DNA of 64,000 bases from JBMHDN01 sp049889355 (GCA_049889355.1 JBMHDN010000009.1:33148-97147), one strand, 5' to 3'; shown: positions 17,662-26,716, numbered from the stretch's first letter. Numbers and translations are program-made. The notes: generated from the letters alone by a model not told the origin.

Positions 17662-18663
17662 TTGAAATCATTAAAAACAACATTTGTTGCAGCACTGTTG
17701 ACAGGGGCGTTTGTGACGCCTGTGCTGGCTGAATCATGGGATGTGTCCTTATGGGGCAAGCGCCGCGCTTTTACTGAGCATGTTGAGCGTCTGGCAGAGC
17801 TGGTCTCAGAGAAAACCGACGGCGAGTTTACCTTAAATCTGTCTTATGGCGGTCTGTCCAAGAACCGTGAAAATCTGGATGGTATTTCTGCAGGCGCATT
17901 TGAGATGGCGCAATTCTGTGCCGGTTATCACCGAGATAAAAACCCGACCATCACGGTCATGGAACTGCCCTTCCTCGGCGTATCTGATTTGCGCTCAGAA
18001 ATTGCAGCCTCTATGGCGGTCTATGCACACCCCGCCACCCAAAAGGATTTGGGCCGTTGGAATGCGACCTTGCTGATGCCATCACCATTGCCGCAATATA
18101 ATATTGCTGGCAAGGGCAGTGCACCGCAAGGGCTGGCTGATCTCCAAGGCATCAATATCCGGGCCACAGGCGGGATCGGTAAAGCGCTTGCCAAAGTCGG
18201 CGTTAACCCGGTCTCACTCGGGGCAGGCGAAGTTTATGGCGCGATGGAATCAGGTGCTATTCAGGGTGCTGCTTTTGCCCCGCATGCGCATCTGTCATTC
18301 AAAGTGGTGGATGAAGCAGAATGGTGGACATCAAACCTCAATCCAGGCTCAGTGAACTGTCCTGTTGTGGTGAATTCAGATGCGCTGGCTGACCTGTCAG
18401 ATGCCCATCGCGACGCGCTTTTAGGCTCAGTAGATGAAGCCCTTGAGTGGTATCTGGATAAATATCAGGTCTCTGTGGATAAGTTCAACGCAAAGGTCGC
18501 TGAAAATAACATTCAGGTGCTGACCTTCTCAGATGCGGATGTGGCCGCCTTGAAAGCTACTGCCCAGCCGGTTTTGGATGAATGGATGGCGGATATGAAC
18601 AGCCGCGGCCTGCCAGGTCAGGAACTCTATGATCTGGTCCAGAGCACGCTGAGCGCGCGCTAA
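17662..18663 (+). CDS. dctP: TRAP transporter substrate-binding protein DctP
   Basis: A 333-residue periplasmic receptor of a TRAP transporter. The TTG at 17662 is chosen as start because GGAGG lies 5 bases upstream and it gives a clean Sec signal (LKSLKTTFVAALLTGAFVTPVLA, cut before ESWDVS). The longer reading from 17587 puts 25 unrelated residues in front of the signal. Family features include GISAGAFEMAQF, LQGINIRATGG (ligand-Arg region) and GAMESGAIQGAAF. The hairpin after it and the DctQ and DctM genes form one transport unit. The enolase-family gene behind suggests a hydroxy acid, sugar acid or hydroxyproline-like ligand. Confidence 0.9.
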   Translation: MKSLKTTFVAALLTGAFVTPVLAESWDVSLWGKRRAFTEHVERLAELVSEKTDGEFTLNLSYGGLSKNRENLDGISAGAFEMAQFCAGYHRDKNPTITVMELPFLGVSDLRSEIAASMAVYAHPATQKDLGRWNATLLMPSPLPQYNIAGKGSAPQGLADLQGINIRATGGIGKALAKVGVNPVSLGAGEVYGAMESGAIQGAAFAPHAHLSFKVVDEAEWWTSNLNPGSVNCPVVVNSDALADLSDAHRDALLGSVDEALEWYLDKYQVSVDKFNAKVAENNIQVLTFSDADVAALKATAQPVLDEWMADMNSRGLPGQELYDLVQSTLSAR

Positions 18664-18684
18664 CTTTTAAAGTTCAATATATTG

Positions 18685-18723
18685 CTGGCAACAGGGCAGG
18701 GCTGCGCTGTTGCCGGTGTTTTT
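18685..18723 (+). terminator. Stem-loop with T-run between dctP and dctQ
   Basis: CTGGCAACAG (18685-18694) pairs with CTGTTGCCGG (18707-18716), one wobble, followed by TGTTTTT. This is a likely partial terminator that favours binding-protein over permease expression. Confidence 0.75.
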
Positions 18724-18749
18724 CAGCAGATGAATATAAAGAGGTGGGC

Positions 18750-19397
18750 ATGTCCTCTGCGGCAGTACATAGCGATGGGTCTTGGCTGAGCTGGTGTGAT
18801 CAAACACTGCTGAAACTGGAATCAAAGCTGAATCTGTCAGCTGGTATCATTGTCCTTTTCATTGTCTTATTTTCAGTGATTAATATTGTTGGGCGCGGCC
18901 TGTTTAATCAGCCTTTTAACGCCTATTTCGATTTGATGGGGCAATCTGTACCGCTGATTGCTTTTTTGGGCTTGTCCTATTGCCAGCGTAGCGGCGGGCA
19001 TATCCGGATGGATCTGGCGATTGGTCGGCTCAAAGGACGCAGCCTCTGGCTGGTCGAAGCCATTACTAGCCTGCTGACTTTCCTCGTTATAGTCGCGCTC
19101 TCTTATGGTGCCTGGCTGCATGCTCAGCGCTCGATTAAGCTGGGCGATTCAACCGAAGATATCGGTCTGATTATCTGGCCTTTTAAGCTGATGCTGGTTG
19201 TGATGTTTGTGGTGCTGTTGCTCCGGCTTTTGATCCAGCTTATGGGATATGCACGCCTTATTCTTAACGCTGATGCGACCCCTATTGCTGTGCCCGTCCC
19301 AGAAGATGTGGCCCAGCAAGCTTTGAGAGAAGCAGAACAATTGCCAGCAGGGCACGCGAAAGATGCCGGCAGCGATGATAAAGGAGCTGCATCATGA
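18750..19397 (+). CDS. dctQ: TRAP transporter small permease DctQ
   Basis: A 215-residue protein with four hydrophobic segments at about residues 30-50, 65-85, 108-128 and 150-170. The central SGGHIRMDLAI motif is the conserved DctQ loop. The ATG at 18750 is preferred, since AGAGG lies about 5 bases upstream; a GTG at 18744 would add only two residues. The C-terminal ~45 residues are polar (Ala/Asp/Glu/Gln-rich) beyond the usual DctQ end. It overlaps dctM by four bases. Confidence 0.88.
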   Translation: MSSAAVHSDGSWLSWCDQTLLKLESKLNLSAGIIVLFIVLFSVINIVGRGLFNQPFNAYFDLMGQSVPLIAFLGLSYCQRSGGHIRMDLAIGRLKGRSLWLVEAITSLLTFLVIVALSYGAWLHAQRSIKLGDSTEDIGLIIWPFKLMLVVMFVVLLLRLLIQLMGYARLILNADATPIAVPVPEDVAQQALREAEQLPAGHAKDAGSDDKGAAS

Positions 19398-20773
19398 GTG
19401 CGATTGATGTGGTGCTCTTACTGGTTGGCGTTCTGCTTATACTTGTGTTTTTAGGGTTTCGGGTGGCTTTTGCCGCAGCTCTTGTCGGGCTGATTGGCCT
19501 ATGGGTGCATTTTGGTATTTTCAAAGATAAAGGGATGGTTGATGGCTTTATGCGGGCGGTGCAAATCGCCGGTCTCACCCCGCATTCGAAATTATCCAGC
19601 CAGACCTTAGGGCTTATCCCGACCTTTATCATTATCGGTTTTTTGGCCTATTATGCTGGCCTCACTAAGGCATTATTTGAAGCAGCCAAACGCTGGCTTG
19701 GCTGGCTGCCTGGCGGGCTTGGCCTGTCGACTATTTTTGCCACAGCTGGTTTTGCCGCGGTATCAGGGGCTAGCCTTGCCACCTCTGCTGTCTTTGCGCG
19801 CATTGCGATTCCTGAAATGCTCAAGCTTGGCTATGATAAGCGTTTTGCAGGTGGTGTGGTGGCCGCAGGCGGCACGCTGGCTTCGCTGATCCCGCCTTCT
19901 GCCTTGTTGGTGGTCTATGCCATTATCACCGAAACATCTGTCGGACTGCTCTTGCTGGCAGGCTTTATCCCAGGGGTGGTTTCTGCCTTGATCTATGGCG
20001 CACTGATCATTGGCATGGCTAAAGCACGCCCTCAACTGGGTCCGGTGGTGACCGGCTTTAGCTGGCGTGAGCGTTTTGAGGTACTGCCAGGCACGTTGCC
20101 AATATTATTTGTGGTCGCGGTCATTATCGGTTCGATTTCGACAGGCTGGGCCACCCCGACCGAGGCTGGTGCATTGGGCGCTTTTGTGGTGCTGGTGGTT
20201 GCCCTTATCCAAGGTATGAAAATGCCTGATTTGAAACAGGCCTTAATGGAAGCAGCCAAACTATCAGCGATGATTTTTGCGATGATTTGGGGTGTTTTGA
20301 TTTTTGTGCGCTATCTGGGCTTTGCCCGTGTGCCAAGCTTTTTGGAAAATTGGATCACGTCGCTTGATCAGCCGGCGATGGTTGTCTTGCTCGCTATTTT
20401 ACTGATTTATGTGGTGCTCGGCATGTTCATGGATGCGATTGGCATGATGATCCTCACCCTGCCGATTACCTTTCCGGTTGTGATGGCGATCAATGGCGGT
20501 GAGGATGTGTCAGCCGCGATGTCTGCCTTTGGCATGTCAGGTGAACATACCGCTATCTGGTTCGGGATATTGGTGGTGAAAATGGCTGAGTTATGCCTGA
20601 TTACCCCACCTATTGGATTGAATTGTTTTGTGGTGGCCGGGGTGCGCCCTGAACTTAGCGTTCAAGATGTGTTCAGAGGTGCCTCGCCCTTCTTTATCGC
20701 AGATGTAGCAACCATCATTGTGTTGATTGCCTTTCCGGATATCATCTTGTTTTTGCCGCGCTTGTTGGGTTAA
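19394..20773 (+). CDS. dctM: TRAP transporter large permease DctM
   Basis: A 459-residue inner-membrane subunit with 12-13 hydrophobic segments that carries the solute across using a sodium gradient. Family marks include GFAAVSGASLATSAVFARIAIPEML, GGTLASLIPPSALLVVYAIITE and the late MAELCLITPPIGLNCFVVAGV. It overlaps dctQ by the four bases ATGA, so the two are coupled. An enolase-superfamily gene follows 30 bases later on the same strand and is probably in the same transcript. Confidence 0.93.
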   Translation: MSAIDVVLLLVGVLLILVFLGFRVAFAAALVGLIGLWVHFGIFKDKGMVDGFMRAVQIAGLTPHSKLSSQTLGLIPTFIIIGFLAYYAGLTKALFEAAKRWLGWLPGGLGLSTIFATAGFAAVSGASLATSAVFARIAIPEMLKLGYDKRFAGGVVAAGGTLASLIPPSALLVVYAIITETSVGLLLLAGFIPGVVSALIYGALIIGMAKARPQLGPVVTGFSWRERFEVLPGTLPILFVVAVIIGSISTGWATPTEAGALGAFVVLVVALIQGMKMPDLKQALMEAAKLSAMIFAMIWGVLIFVRYLGFARVPSFLENWITSLDQPAMVVLLAILLIYVVLGMFMDAIGMMILTLPITFPVVMAINGGEDVSAAMSAFGMSGEHTAIWFGILVVKMAELCLITPPIGLNCFVVAGVRPELSVQDVFRGASPFFIADVATIIVLIAFPDIILFLPRLLG

Positions 20774-20803
20774 GCCATCGATAGTTGAAAGGGAGCTGGG
20801 CCT

Positions 20804-21925
20804 GTGCAGATCGATAAAATTGACCTTTATACAGTGGAATTGCCCTATGCAGGCGGCGTGTATCATCTCTCAGGCGGGCGCAGCTATACCAGCTTTACCG
20901 CGCATCTGATATCAATGCATACGGCCTGCGGCCTAACCGGCTGGGGCGAGAGCACACCTTTCGGGTCTGATTATATTGCCGCGCATCCGGCGGGTATTGT
21001 GGCGGCGATTTCTGAAATCGCCCCGCATCTGCTCGGACAAGATCCGCGCTTGTCAGACCAGCTGATGGACCAGATGGATTGTGTCCTTACCGGCCATCTT
21101 TCTGCCAAAGCCGCTTTGGATATCGCGGCCTGGGATCTGTTTGGCAAGGCAACAGGCATGGCTTGTTGCGATTTGCTGGGCGGACGGCGCACACCTCATT
21201 TGCCGTTGATTTCCTCTATCCCGACAGACACGCCTGAGCAGATGCGTGCCAATATCGCTGCCCATCGTGCCAAAGGCTATAAAGGGCATTCGCTGAAAGT
21301 CGGCGCGCTGCAATCAGAAGGTGGGCCGGCCTTGGATGCCGCCCGGCTCAGGGCTTGTGTGGCCGATAGAGAATATGGCGAGCTCTATCTGGCAGATGCC
21401 AATGGCGGGATGTCTGTTGAGTCTGCGTTGAGATTTTTGAAACTGGTTTCTGATATTGATTTCATTTTTGAAGCACCAGTGGCCAGCTGGCGCGAGACCC
21501 TGTCTTTGCGGGCGCGCACCAACCAAAGCCTGATACTCGATGAGTTGGCCCAGTCAGATGAAGATATCGCTTTTATTTTATCTGAAAATGCAGCAGATGG
21601 GTTTGGTCTGAAAATCACCAAAAATGGCGGGCTGACTCATGCGCGTCGGCAACGCGATATGGCGATAGCAGGTGGGCTGAGCCTATCGGTGCAGGATACC
21701 GTTGGCTCAACCCTATCTTTTGCGGCTATTTTGCATATGGGTCATAGCGTGCCTGCTTCGCTCTTGCGCTGTGTTTTGGATGTGCGCGATATGGTTACGC
21801 GCCCGCTTGGTGTCTTCCCGGCTGTACAAAGCACTGATGGCTGGCAAGCCCCTGATCTGCCAGGCTTGGGCGTTGAGGTGGATGTGCAAAACCTGCCAGC
21901 CCCGATCGCCAGCTGGTCTGCCTAA
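20804..21925 (+). CDS. Enolase-superfamily enzyme (mandelate racemase / muconate lactonising / hydroxyproline dehydratase-like)
   Basis: A 373-residue enzyme with an N-terminal capping domain and a TIM-barrel. The Mg ligands are visible on successive strands: Asp in YLADANG, Glu in FIFEAP and Asp/Glu in LILDELAQSD. HSLKVG holds the strand-2 catalytic Lys and KITKNGG the strand-6 Lys. The start is GTG, with GGGAGC upstream. Position behind a TRAP transporter implies it acts on the imported acid; cis-3-hydroxyproline dehydratase and sugar-acid dehydratases are the closest ideas. It could be an epimerase instead. It converges with the molybdopterin-domain gene 10 bases away. Confidence 0.82.
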   Translation: MQIDKIDLYTVELPYAGGVYHLSGGRSYTSFTAHLISMHTACGLTGWGESTPFGSDYIAAHPAGIVAAISEIAPHLLGQDPRLSDQLMDQMDCVLTGHLSAKAALDIAAWDLFGKATGMACCDLLGGRRTPHLPLISSIPTDTPEQMRANIAAHRAKGYKGHSLKVGALQSEGGPALDAARLRACVADREYGELYLADANGGMSVESALRFLKLVSDIDFIFEAPVASWRETLSLRARTNQSLILDELAQSDEDIAFILSENAADGFGLKITKNGGLTHARRQRDMAIAGGLSLSVQDTVGSTLSFAAILHMGHSVPASLLRCVLDVRDMVTRPLGVFPAVQSTDGWQAPDLPGLGVEVDVQNLPAPIASWSA

Positions 21926-21935
21926 CAGGCCCTAA

Positions 21936-23618
21936 TCAGCGCCAAAAGCGGCTGCAGATATCCGCTAGCATAGAGGGTGTATCAGCATCTTTTAATACCG
22001 CATCATCTAAGACAGGTATGCTCTGAAGCGCATCTGGATATTGCTCGAAAAGCGGTTTGCCGCCCTGGTCACCTTTCATTTTGGACAATTCAGCAAAAAA
22101 GCTGCGCCCCCAGATGACGGGATGGCCTTGCTGACCGTCAAAAGTCGGGCAGGTGATCCGGCTGCTGCGCTTTTGCTGGGTCTGTTCAGGGCCAGCCTCA
22201 TGGGCGGTCAGCAGCTGATTGATAAGCGCATCAGAGATCAATGGCATATCGCCTAACATCACCATCAGATCAGTATATTTATCATCTATGGCGGCAAGAC
22301 CAGCCCGCAGCGAGGTGCTCTGCCCCAACCGGTAATCAGGATTGAAAATCAGCCGGACAGGCAGGCCATCTAATGCTGCTGAGATTTGTTCAGCCTGATG
22401 ACCGACAACCACATAGAGCGTGTCTAAATCGCTGGCCAGCATGGTTTCTGCAATCTGGCGCACCATCGGCTTGCCGCCCATATCCGCCAGTAATTTATTC
22501 ACTATTTCATCTGATAAGGCATTTGAATTACTTTCAAGATGGCTGGTAGCCATGCGGGTGGATCGCCCTGCTGCCAGCAACAAGCCGGCACAACTCATTC
22601 CTGCTTCATCACCATGGGTTAGCAAGCGCGGCATCGGGCGCGAGATAATCTCCATTAACAAGCCGCCAGCGGCCATCTCAGCCAGTTCGCTATCGCTCAG
22701 TTCTATGCCTGCCAGATGGAGCTGTAATACCCAATCCAGCCCGTTTAATTTTGGTGATCTGGCACAGCCTGGTAGGCCGATAACCAGCTTGTCATTTAAT
22801 TGTGCCAGCAGCAGCAAATTGCCTGGATCGACCGGCAGGCCGAAATGCAGGATGCGCCCGCCAGCCTGTTCAATAGCGGCAGGGATGATATCGCTGCGGT
22901 CAGTAATTGCGCTTGCCCCAGCAATCAAGATGATGTCCTGGCTATCCTTGCTCAGTTTGATCAGCTGTGCGGCTAGCGGGTCACAGGCATGATCAATCTC
23001 ATAGCTTGCTCCGAGCTTGCAGCCCAGCATCGCCAGCCTTTTTTCGGTAACTTTTTTGGTGTTTTCAAACAGCCTGTCTGGCTGGCGCGGCAGGCGTGTT
23101 TGTACCAGACAGCTGGTGCGTGTTGTGATCGGGTGAAACTGCCAAAAGGATCTGTCTGACAATATGCGGATAATCTCAGCCACAGATGTATTGGTGACAT
23201 AAAAGGGGATGATTTTGATGGTCGCCAGCATATCACCTTCTGCCAGCAGCTGATTATGAGCCACCAGCGAGATGGTGATCGCCTCATCCACCATATTCAA
23301 GGCTGTCAGCAAATCCCTGTCATAGCGCAGGATACCCAGCTTATCTGCGTGGATGTTCACCCGTCCTGTTGCGGCTGTACCGCAGGTCACATTCGTCATT
23401 TTGAGTGCAGCGGCAATCGCCGCCGCTGCTTCATTTTCGGTAATATCCCCATCCTCAGCCAGTGCGATACGCACCTTATCAACACCTGCTTCTCTCAGTC
23501 TTTCAATATCCGCCTTGCTGAGATGACGCCCTTTGGGGATGCGGCCCTGTGGCAGGGTGTGGCTATGGGCCAACAGCCCATTTTGGGCTTGATCAATCGG
23601 GATTTCGATCAGCTTCAT
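21936..23618 (-). CDS. Molybdopterin-binding domain fused to MobA/MocA-like nucleotidyltransferase
   Basis: A 560-residue two-part protein. Residues ~1-330 resemble the MoeA/MogA-type molybdopterin-binding domain (IILIAGASAITDRSDIIPAAIEQAGG). Residues ~345-560 form a MocA-like cytidylyltransferase (LLLAAGRSTRM, DMPLI, QGHPVIWG). Such fusions attach CMP to the molybdenum cofactor for xanthine-dehydrogenase/CO-dehydrogenase-type enzymes. Its start lies one base after the stop of xdhC in the same direction, and the divergent side carries coxS-coxM-coxG, supporting a job in maturing that molybdenum hydroxylase. Confidence 0.85.
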   Translation of the reverse strand: MKLIEIPIDQAQNGLLAHSHTLPQGRIPKGRHLSKADIERLREAGVDKVRIALAEDGDITENEAAAAIAAALKMTNVTCGTAATGRVNIHADKLGILRYDRDLLTALNMVDEAITISLVAHNQLLAEGDMLATIKIIPFYVTNTSVAEIIRILSDRSFWQFHPITTRTSCLVQTRLPRQPDRLFENTKKVTEKRLAMLGCKLGASYEIDHACDPLAAQLIKLSKDSQDIILIAGASAITDRSDIIPAAIEQAGGRILHFGLPVDPGNLLLLAQLNDKLVIGLPGCARSPKLNGLDWVLQLHLAGIELSDSELAEMAAGGLLMEIISRPMPRLLTHGDEAGMSCAGLLLAAGRSTRMATSHLESNSNALSDEIVNKLLADMGGKPMVRQIAETMLASDLDTLYVVVGHQAEQISAALDGLPVRLIFNPDYRLGQSTSLRAGLAAIDDKYTDLMVMLGDMPLISDALINQLLTAHEAGPEQTQQKRSSRITCPTFDGQQGHPVIWGRSFFAELSKMKGDQGGKPLFEQYPDALQSIPVLDDAVLKDADTPSMLADICSRFWR

Positions 23619-23619
23619 A

Positions 23620-24633
23620 TCACACCTTTAGCGCCTTTCGGTGCGCAGCAATCAGATCAGCCAAAATCGAGACCGCGATTTCAGACGGGGTGGCTGCCCC
23701 GATATCAAGGCCAGCCGGCCCTTTTATCTGTGCCAACCTCTCTTGGCTGAAGCCGGCTTCTTTCAGACGTTCCAGACGCTTTGCATGGGTGCGTGTGCTG
23801 CCAAGACAAGCGATATGGAAAACCGGCCTGCCAAGCGCTGCATGCAAGGCGCGATCATCTATTTTCGGATCATGGGTGAGAGTCACAATAGCGCTGTTTT
23901 TATCCAGATTGGCGGCGTCTAACACCTCGTCTGGCCAACCACAACTCAGCGCAATATCACCAAAACGGCTTTCACTGGCAAAGGTAGCGCGTGGATCAAT
24001 GACGCGCACATCAAAACCTGTTTGGCGGGCCATCGGGGCCAGATGCTGGCTGATATGTCCAGCGCCAATAATAAACAGCCGAGGCTGGGCAGACAGGCTA
24101 AAGGTAAAGCTGGTTTCATCCGCGCTCAGTTTGTTTTGCATCTCTGCTGGCGGTGTTTGGTTTAGCAGGCACACTTTAGACGCGCTGAGATCACATATCA
24201 GATTTAAGTCCGCGCGGCTGGTGAGCGCTGCTTTTATATGTGCCATCACGCCGTCTTCCAGCACTGAGGATGCGCACACAAAAACAGAAATCTGCCCACC
24301 GCATGAGAGGCCAACTTCCCAGGCTGTTTCATCAGCAACGCCGAAATCCAGCCGTGTCGCAGATTGCCTTTCCATCATCTTCATGCTGGCCTCAATGACC
24401 GCGCCTTCGACACAGCCGCCTGAGACGGAGCCTGCAATTTCGCCATCTTGCTTGATCAGCATAACTGCACCAGCTTGACGCGGAGACGAGCCCCAGGTGC
24501 GGATAACAATCGCCAGCGCAAATGCGGCGCCTTGTTCATGCCAGTCGGCTGCCTTTAGCAATAGCCGGTCATCTGCGTCTTGCATATCATCCCCGCTCTT
24601 ATGATCCCCGCTCTTATGATCCCTGGTGGTCAT
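23620..24633 (-). CDS. xdhC: XdhC/CoxI-family molybdenum cofactor insertion protein
   Basis: A 337-residue accessory protein that protects and inserts sulfurated molybdenum cofactor into xanthine-dehydrogenase/CO-dehydrogenase-type enzymes. The XdhC domain (SSPRQAGAVMLI, SVSGGCVEGAVIE with the conserved Cys) lies at about residues 50-85. A Rossmann part follows (LFIIGAGHISQHLAPMA) near 190-206. The first ~16 residues are a duplicated DHKSG segment, created by a 15-bp tandem repeat. The in-frame ATG at MQDADDRLL may be the older start. It is co-transcribed with the molybdopterin/nucleotidyltransferase fusion. Confidence 0.9.
   Translation of the reverse strand: MTTRDHKSGDHKSGDDMQDADDRLLLKAADWHEQGAAFALAIVIRTWGSSPRQAGAVMLIKQDGEIAGSVSGGCVEGAVIEASMKMMERQSATRLDFGVADETAWEVGLSCGGQISVFVCASSVLEDGVMAHIKAALTSRADLNLICDLSASKVCLLNQTPPAEMQNKLSADETSFTFSLSAQPRLFIIGAGHISQHLAPMARQTGFDVRVIDPRATFASESRFGDIALSCGWPDEVLDAANLDKNSAIVTLTHDPKIDDRALHAALGRPVFHIACLGSTRTHAKRLERLKEAGFSQERLAQIKGPAGLDIGAATPSEIAVSILADLIAAHRKALKV
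24589..24618. repeat. 15-bp tandem duplication in the xdhC N-terminus
   Basis: The unit ATCCCCGCTCTTATG is present twice (24589-24603 and 24604-24618), followed by a partial copy. On the minus strand it encodes the repeated residues DHKSG. The frame is kept. Confidence 0.88.
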
Positions 24634-24857
24634 TTAATGACGTCCTTTGGAAAAGAAGCTTGTTTTTCATGTTGTTTCTATCAATTTGAAGATAGTATGT
24701 TTATAGGCCAAGGGATAGGTCAGCCTATGATTTATCAGGCGAAACAGATTTCAAGATGATTTTGGCGAGGATAGGTCGCTTTTTAGCATGCGTGACAGAG
24801 TTGGTTTTGAGAGATCCAGCTCATCTATATATCCAGCCACGAACAAAGAGACAGAAG

Positions 24858-25331
24858 ATGCAAAAAATCACCTTAAATGTGAATGGCAAACAGGTTTCCT
24901 GCGAGATTGAAGACAATACGCTGTTGGTTGATATGTTGCGTGAAGGGTTGGCGCTGACCGGTACCCATGTCGGCTGTGATACCAGCCAATGTGGGGCGTG
25001 TGTGGTGCATGTGAACGGTCAGTCTTTGAAAAGCTGTACCATTCTGGCTGCCCAGCTGGAGGGCGCGGAGGTGGTTACAATCGAAGGGATTGGTACAGCA
25101 GACAACCCCCATCCTATGCAACAGGCTTTCCATGAAAATCACGGTCTGCAATGCGGCTATTGCACCCCTGGTATGATCATGAGTGCGATTGATCTGGTGA
25201 ATAACTCAGACAGCTTGAGTGATGCAGATATTCGTGAAGGGCTGGAAGGTAATATTTGCCGCTGTACCGGCTATCATAACATCATCAAATCGGTTCAGGC
25301 TGGCGCTGCAGTGATGCAGAAAAACAGTTAA
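24858..25331 (+). CDS. coxS: CO-dehydrogenase-like small subunit, 2x[2Fe-2S]
   Basis: A 157-residue iron-sulfur subunit of a molybdenum hydroxylase. The plant-type cluster motif CDTSQCGAC plus a later Cys (SLKSCT) lies in the first half. The second cluster motif CGYCTPGM...NICRCTGYHNI lies at the C-terminal half. The ATG at 24858 gives the usual family N-terminus (MQKITLNVNGK); the frame is open ~100 bases further, but those residues do not fit. coxM follows after 42 bases. It transfers electrons from the Mo site, whose subunit is not encoded here, to FAD. Confidence 0.93.
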   Translation: MQKITLNVNGKQVSCEIEDNTLLVDMLREGLALTGTHVGCDTSQCGACVVHVNGQSLKSCTILAAQLEGAEVVTIEGIGTADNPHPMQQAFHENHGLQCGYCTPGMIMSAIDLVNNSDSLSDADIREGLEGNICRCTGYHNIIKSVQAGAAVMQKNS

Positions 25332-25373
25332 CCGTGTTTTGGACTCAACTGGTTTTATTGGAGCACGCAAGAT

Positions 25374-26174
25374 ATGTATGCAACCCGTTATCTGAAAGTT
25401 GCCTCGCTTGAGGCTGCACAGGCGGCTTTATCACAAGGTGATGATCCAAAACTTCTGGCAGGCGGCATGACTTTATTGCCGACCTTAAAACAGCGGCTGG
25501 CGGCACCAGATTTGCTGATTGATCTGGCCGCCTGTGATTTGAGCTATATCACCGATCAAGGCGATAGCTTGCGCATCGGGGCGATGACCACCCATGCAGA
25601 TGTAGCCAGCTCGGATTTGGTGCAACAGGCCATTCCAGCATTGGCTGAATTGGCAGGCGGTATTGGTGATCGCCAGGTGCGCAATCGTGGGACAATTGGC
25701 GGCTCGCTGGCCAATAATGATCCGGCTGCTTGTTATCCAGCGGCAATTCTGGGGCTGGGCGGGGTTGTCCATACCAACCAGCGCGATATCGCAGCAGATG
25801 ATTTTTTTGTCGATATGTTTGAAACTGCCCTTGAAGAAGATGAGATTATCGGTGCTGTTTCATGTCCAAAGCCACAAAAATCAGCCTATCTGAAATATCC
25901 GAACCCAGCTTCACGCTATGCGATGGTAGGTGTCTTTGTGGCTCAATTTGAACAGGATGTGCGCCTTGCCATCACCGGGGCAGGTGAAAATGGTGTCTTT
26001 CGCTTGCCCGAAATGGAAGCTTTGCTGGCGGCTGAATTTTCAGCTACTGCGCTGGCAGATCAGCAGGTAAGCGAAGAGGGGTTAATGAGCGATATTCACG
26101 CCTCTGCAGATTTCAGGGCGCATGTCATCAGCCAGATGGTCGGCCGTGCCGTTAATGCTGCACAGATCAGATAG
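25374..26174 (+). CDS. coxM: CO-dehydrogenase-like medium subunit, FAD-binding
   Basis: A 266-residue FAD subunit. The two FAD-binding stretches are visible: LAGGMTLLPTLKQRLAAP near residues 28-45 and IGDRQVRNRGTIGGSLANNDP near 98-118. These are the forms used in CoxM/XdhB proteins. It lies between coxS and coxG in one transcript. In most clusters a ~780-residue CoxL follows or precedes, but none is in the window, so the pair must work with a large subunit encoded elsewhere. Confidence 0.92.
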   Translation: MYATRYLKVASLEAAQAALSQGDDPKLLAGGMTLLPTLKQRLAAPDLLIDLAACDLSYITDQGDSLRIGAMTTHADVASSDLVQQAIPALAELAGGIGDRQVRNRGTIGGSLANNDPAACYPAAILGLGGVVHTNQRDIAADDFFVDMFETALEEDEIIGAVSCPKPQKSAYLKYPNPASRYAMVGVFVAQFEQDVRLAITGAGENGVFRLPEMEALLAAEFSATALADQQVSEEGLMSDIHASADFRAHVISQMVGRAVNAAQIR

Positions 26175-26221
26175 CCTGTTCTGGTTGACTTTATAAGGGT
26201 ATTTTTTAAGGAGTTATCCAG

Positions 26222-26686
26222 ATGGAAATGCAGGAAAGTCATGAACTCCCTGTCCCTGTATCTAAGGTATGGGCTGCGCTCAATGATCCGGAAATATTGG
26301 CCCGTGCTATTCCAGGTTGCCAGTCTCTGACACAAGATAGCGATACAGAATTATCAGCTGTGGTGAAGCTGAAAATCGGACCAGTGTCAGCCACCTTTAA
26401 AGGGGCTGTTACCTTAAGTGATCTCAATCCGCCACATGCCTATGTCATAGCCGGCTCAGGCACCGGCGGTGTCGCAGGTGGGGCCACAGGCTCTGCGGCG
26501 GTTCAGCTAGAAGAAATTGATGGTGGGGCAGGGACACGTCTGTCTTATCAGGTGGATGCCGCGGTCACAGGCAAAATCGCCCAGCTTGGCTCGCGGCTGA
26601 TTGAGAGCACAGCTAAGAAGCTGGCGACAGCCTTTTTCAAGAATTTCATTGCTGAGTTAACAGAGCCTGACCCATCAGAAGCCTGA
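26222..26686 (+). CDS. coxG: CoxG-family SRPBCC-domain protein
   Basis: A 154-residue protein of the CoxG/START-like fold. The N-terminus (ELPVPVSKVWAALNDPEILARAIPGCQSL) and the central GTGGVAGGATGSAAVQLEE are characteristic. In the CO-oxidising model system CoxG helps anchor CO dehydrogenase to the membrane; here the C-terminal membrane anchor is absent, so it is a short form. GGAGTTATCCAG precedes the ATG. The stop codon lies inside a 16-bp tandem repeat, so the last residues may have changed recently. Confidence 0.9.
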   Translation: MEMQESHELPVPVSKVWAALNDPEILARAIPGCQSLTQDSDTELSAVVKLKIGPVSATFKGAVTLSDLNPPHAYVIAGSGTGGVAGGATGSAAVQLEEIDGGAGTRLSYQVDAAVTGKIAQLGSRLIESTAKKLATAFFKNFIAELTEPDPSEA

Positions 26687-26716
26687 CCCAGCAGAGGCCT
26701 GACCCAGCAGAAGCCT
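26665..26716. repeat. 16-bp tandem repeat across the coxG stop
   Basis: The unit GCCTGACCCAGCAGAA occurs at 26665-26680 (one variant base), 26681-26696 (one variant base) and 26697-26712, with a short partial copy after. The stop codon of coxG (26684-26686) lies in the second copy. Confidence 0.9.
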
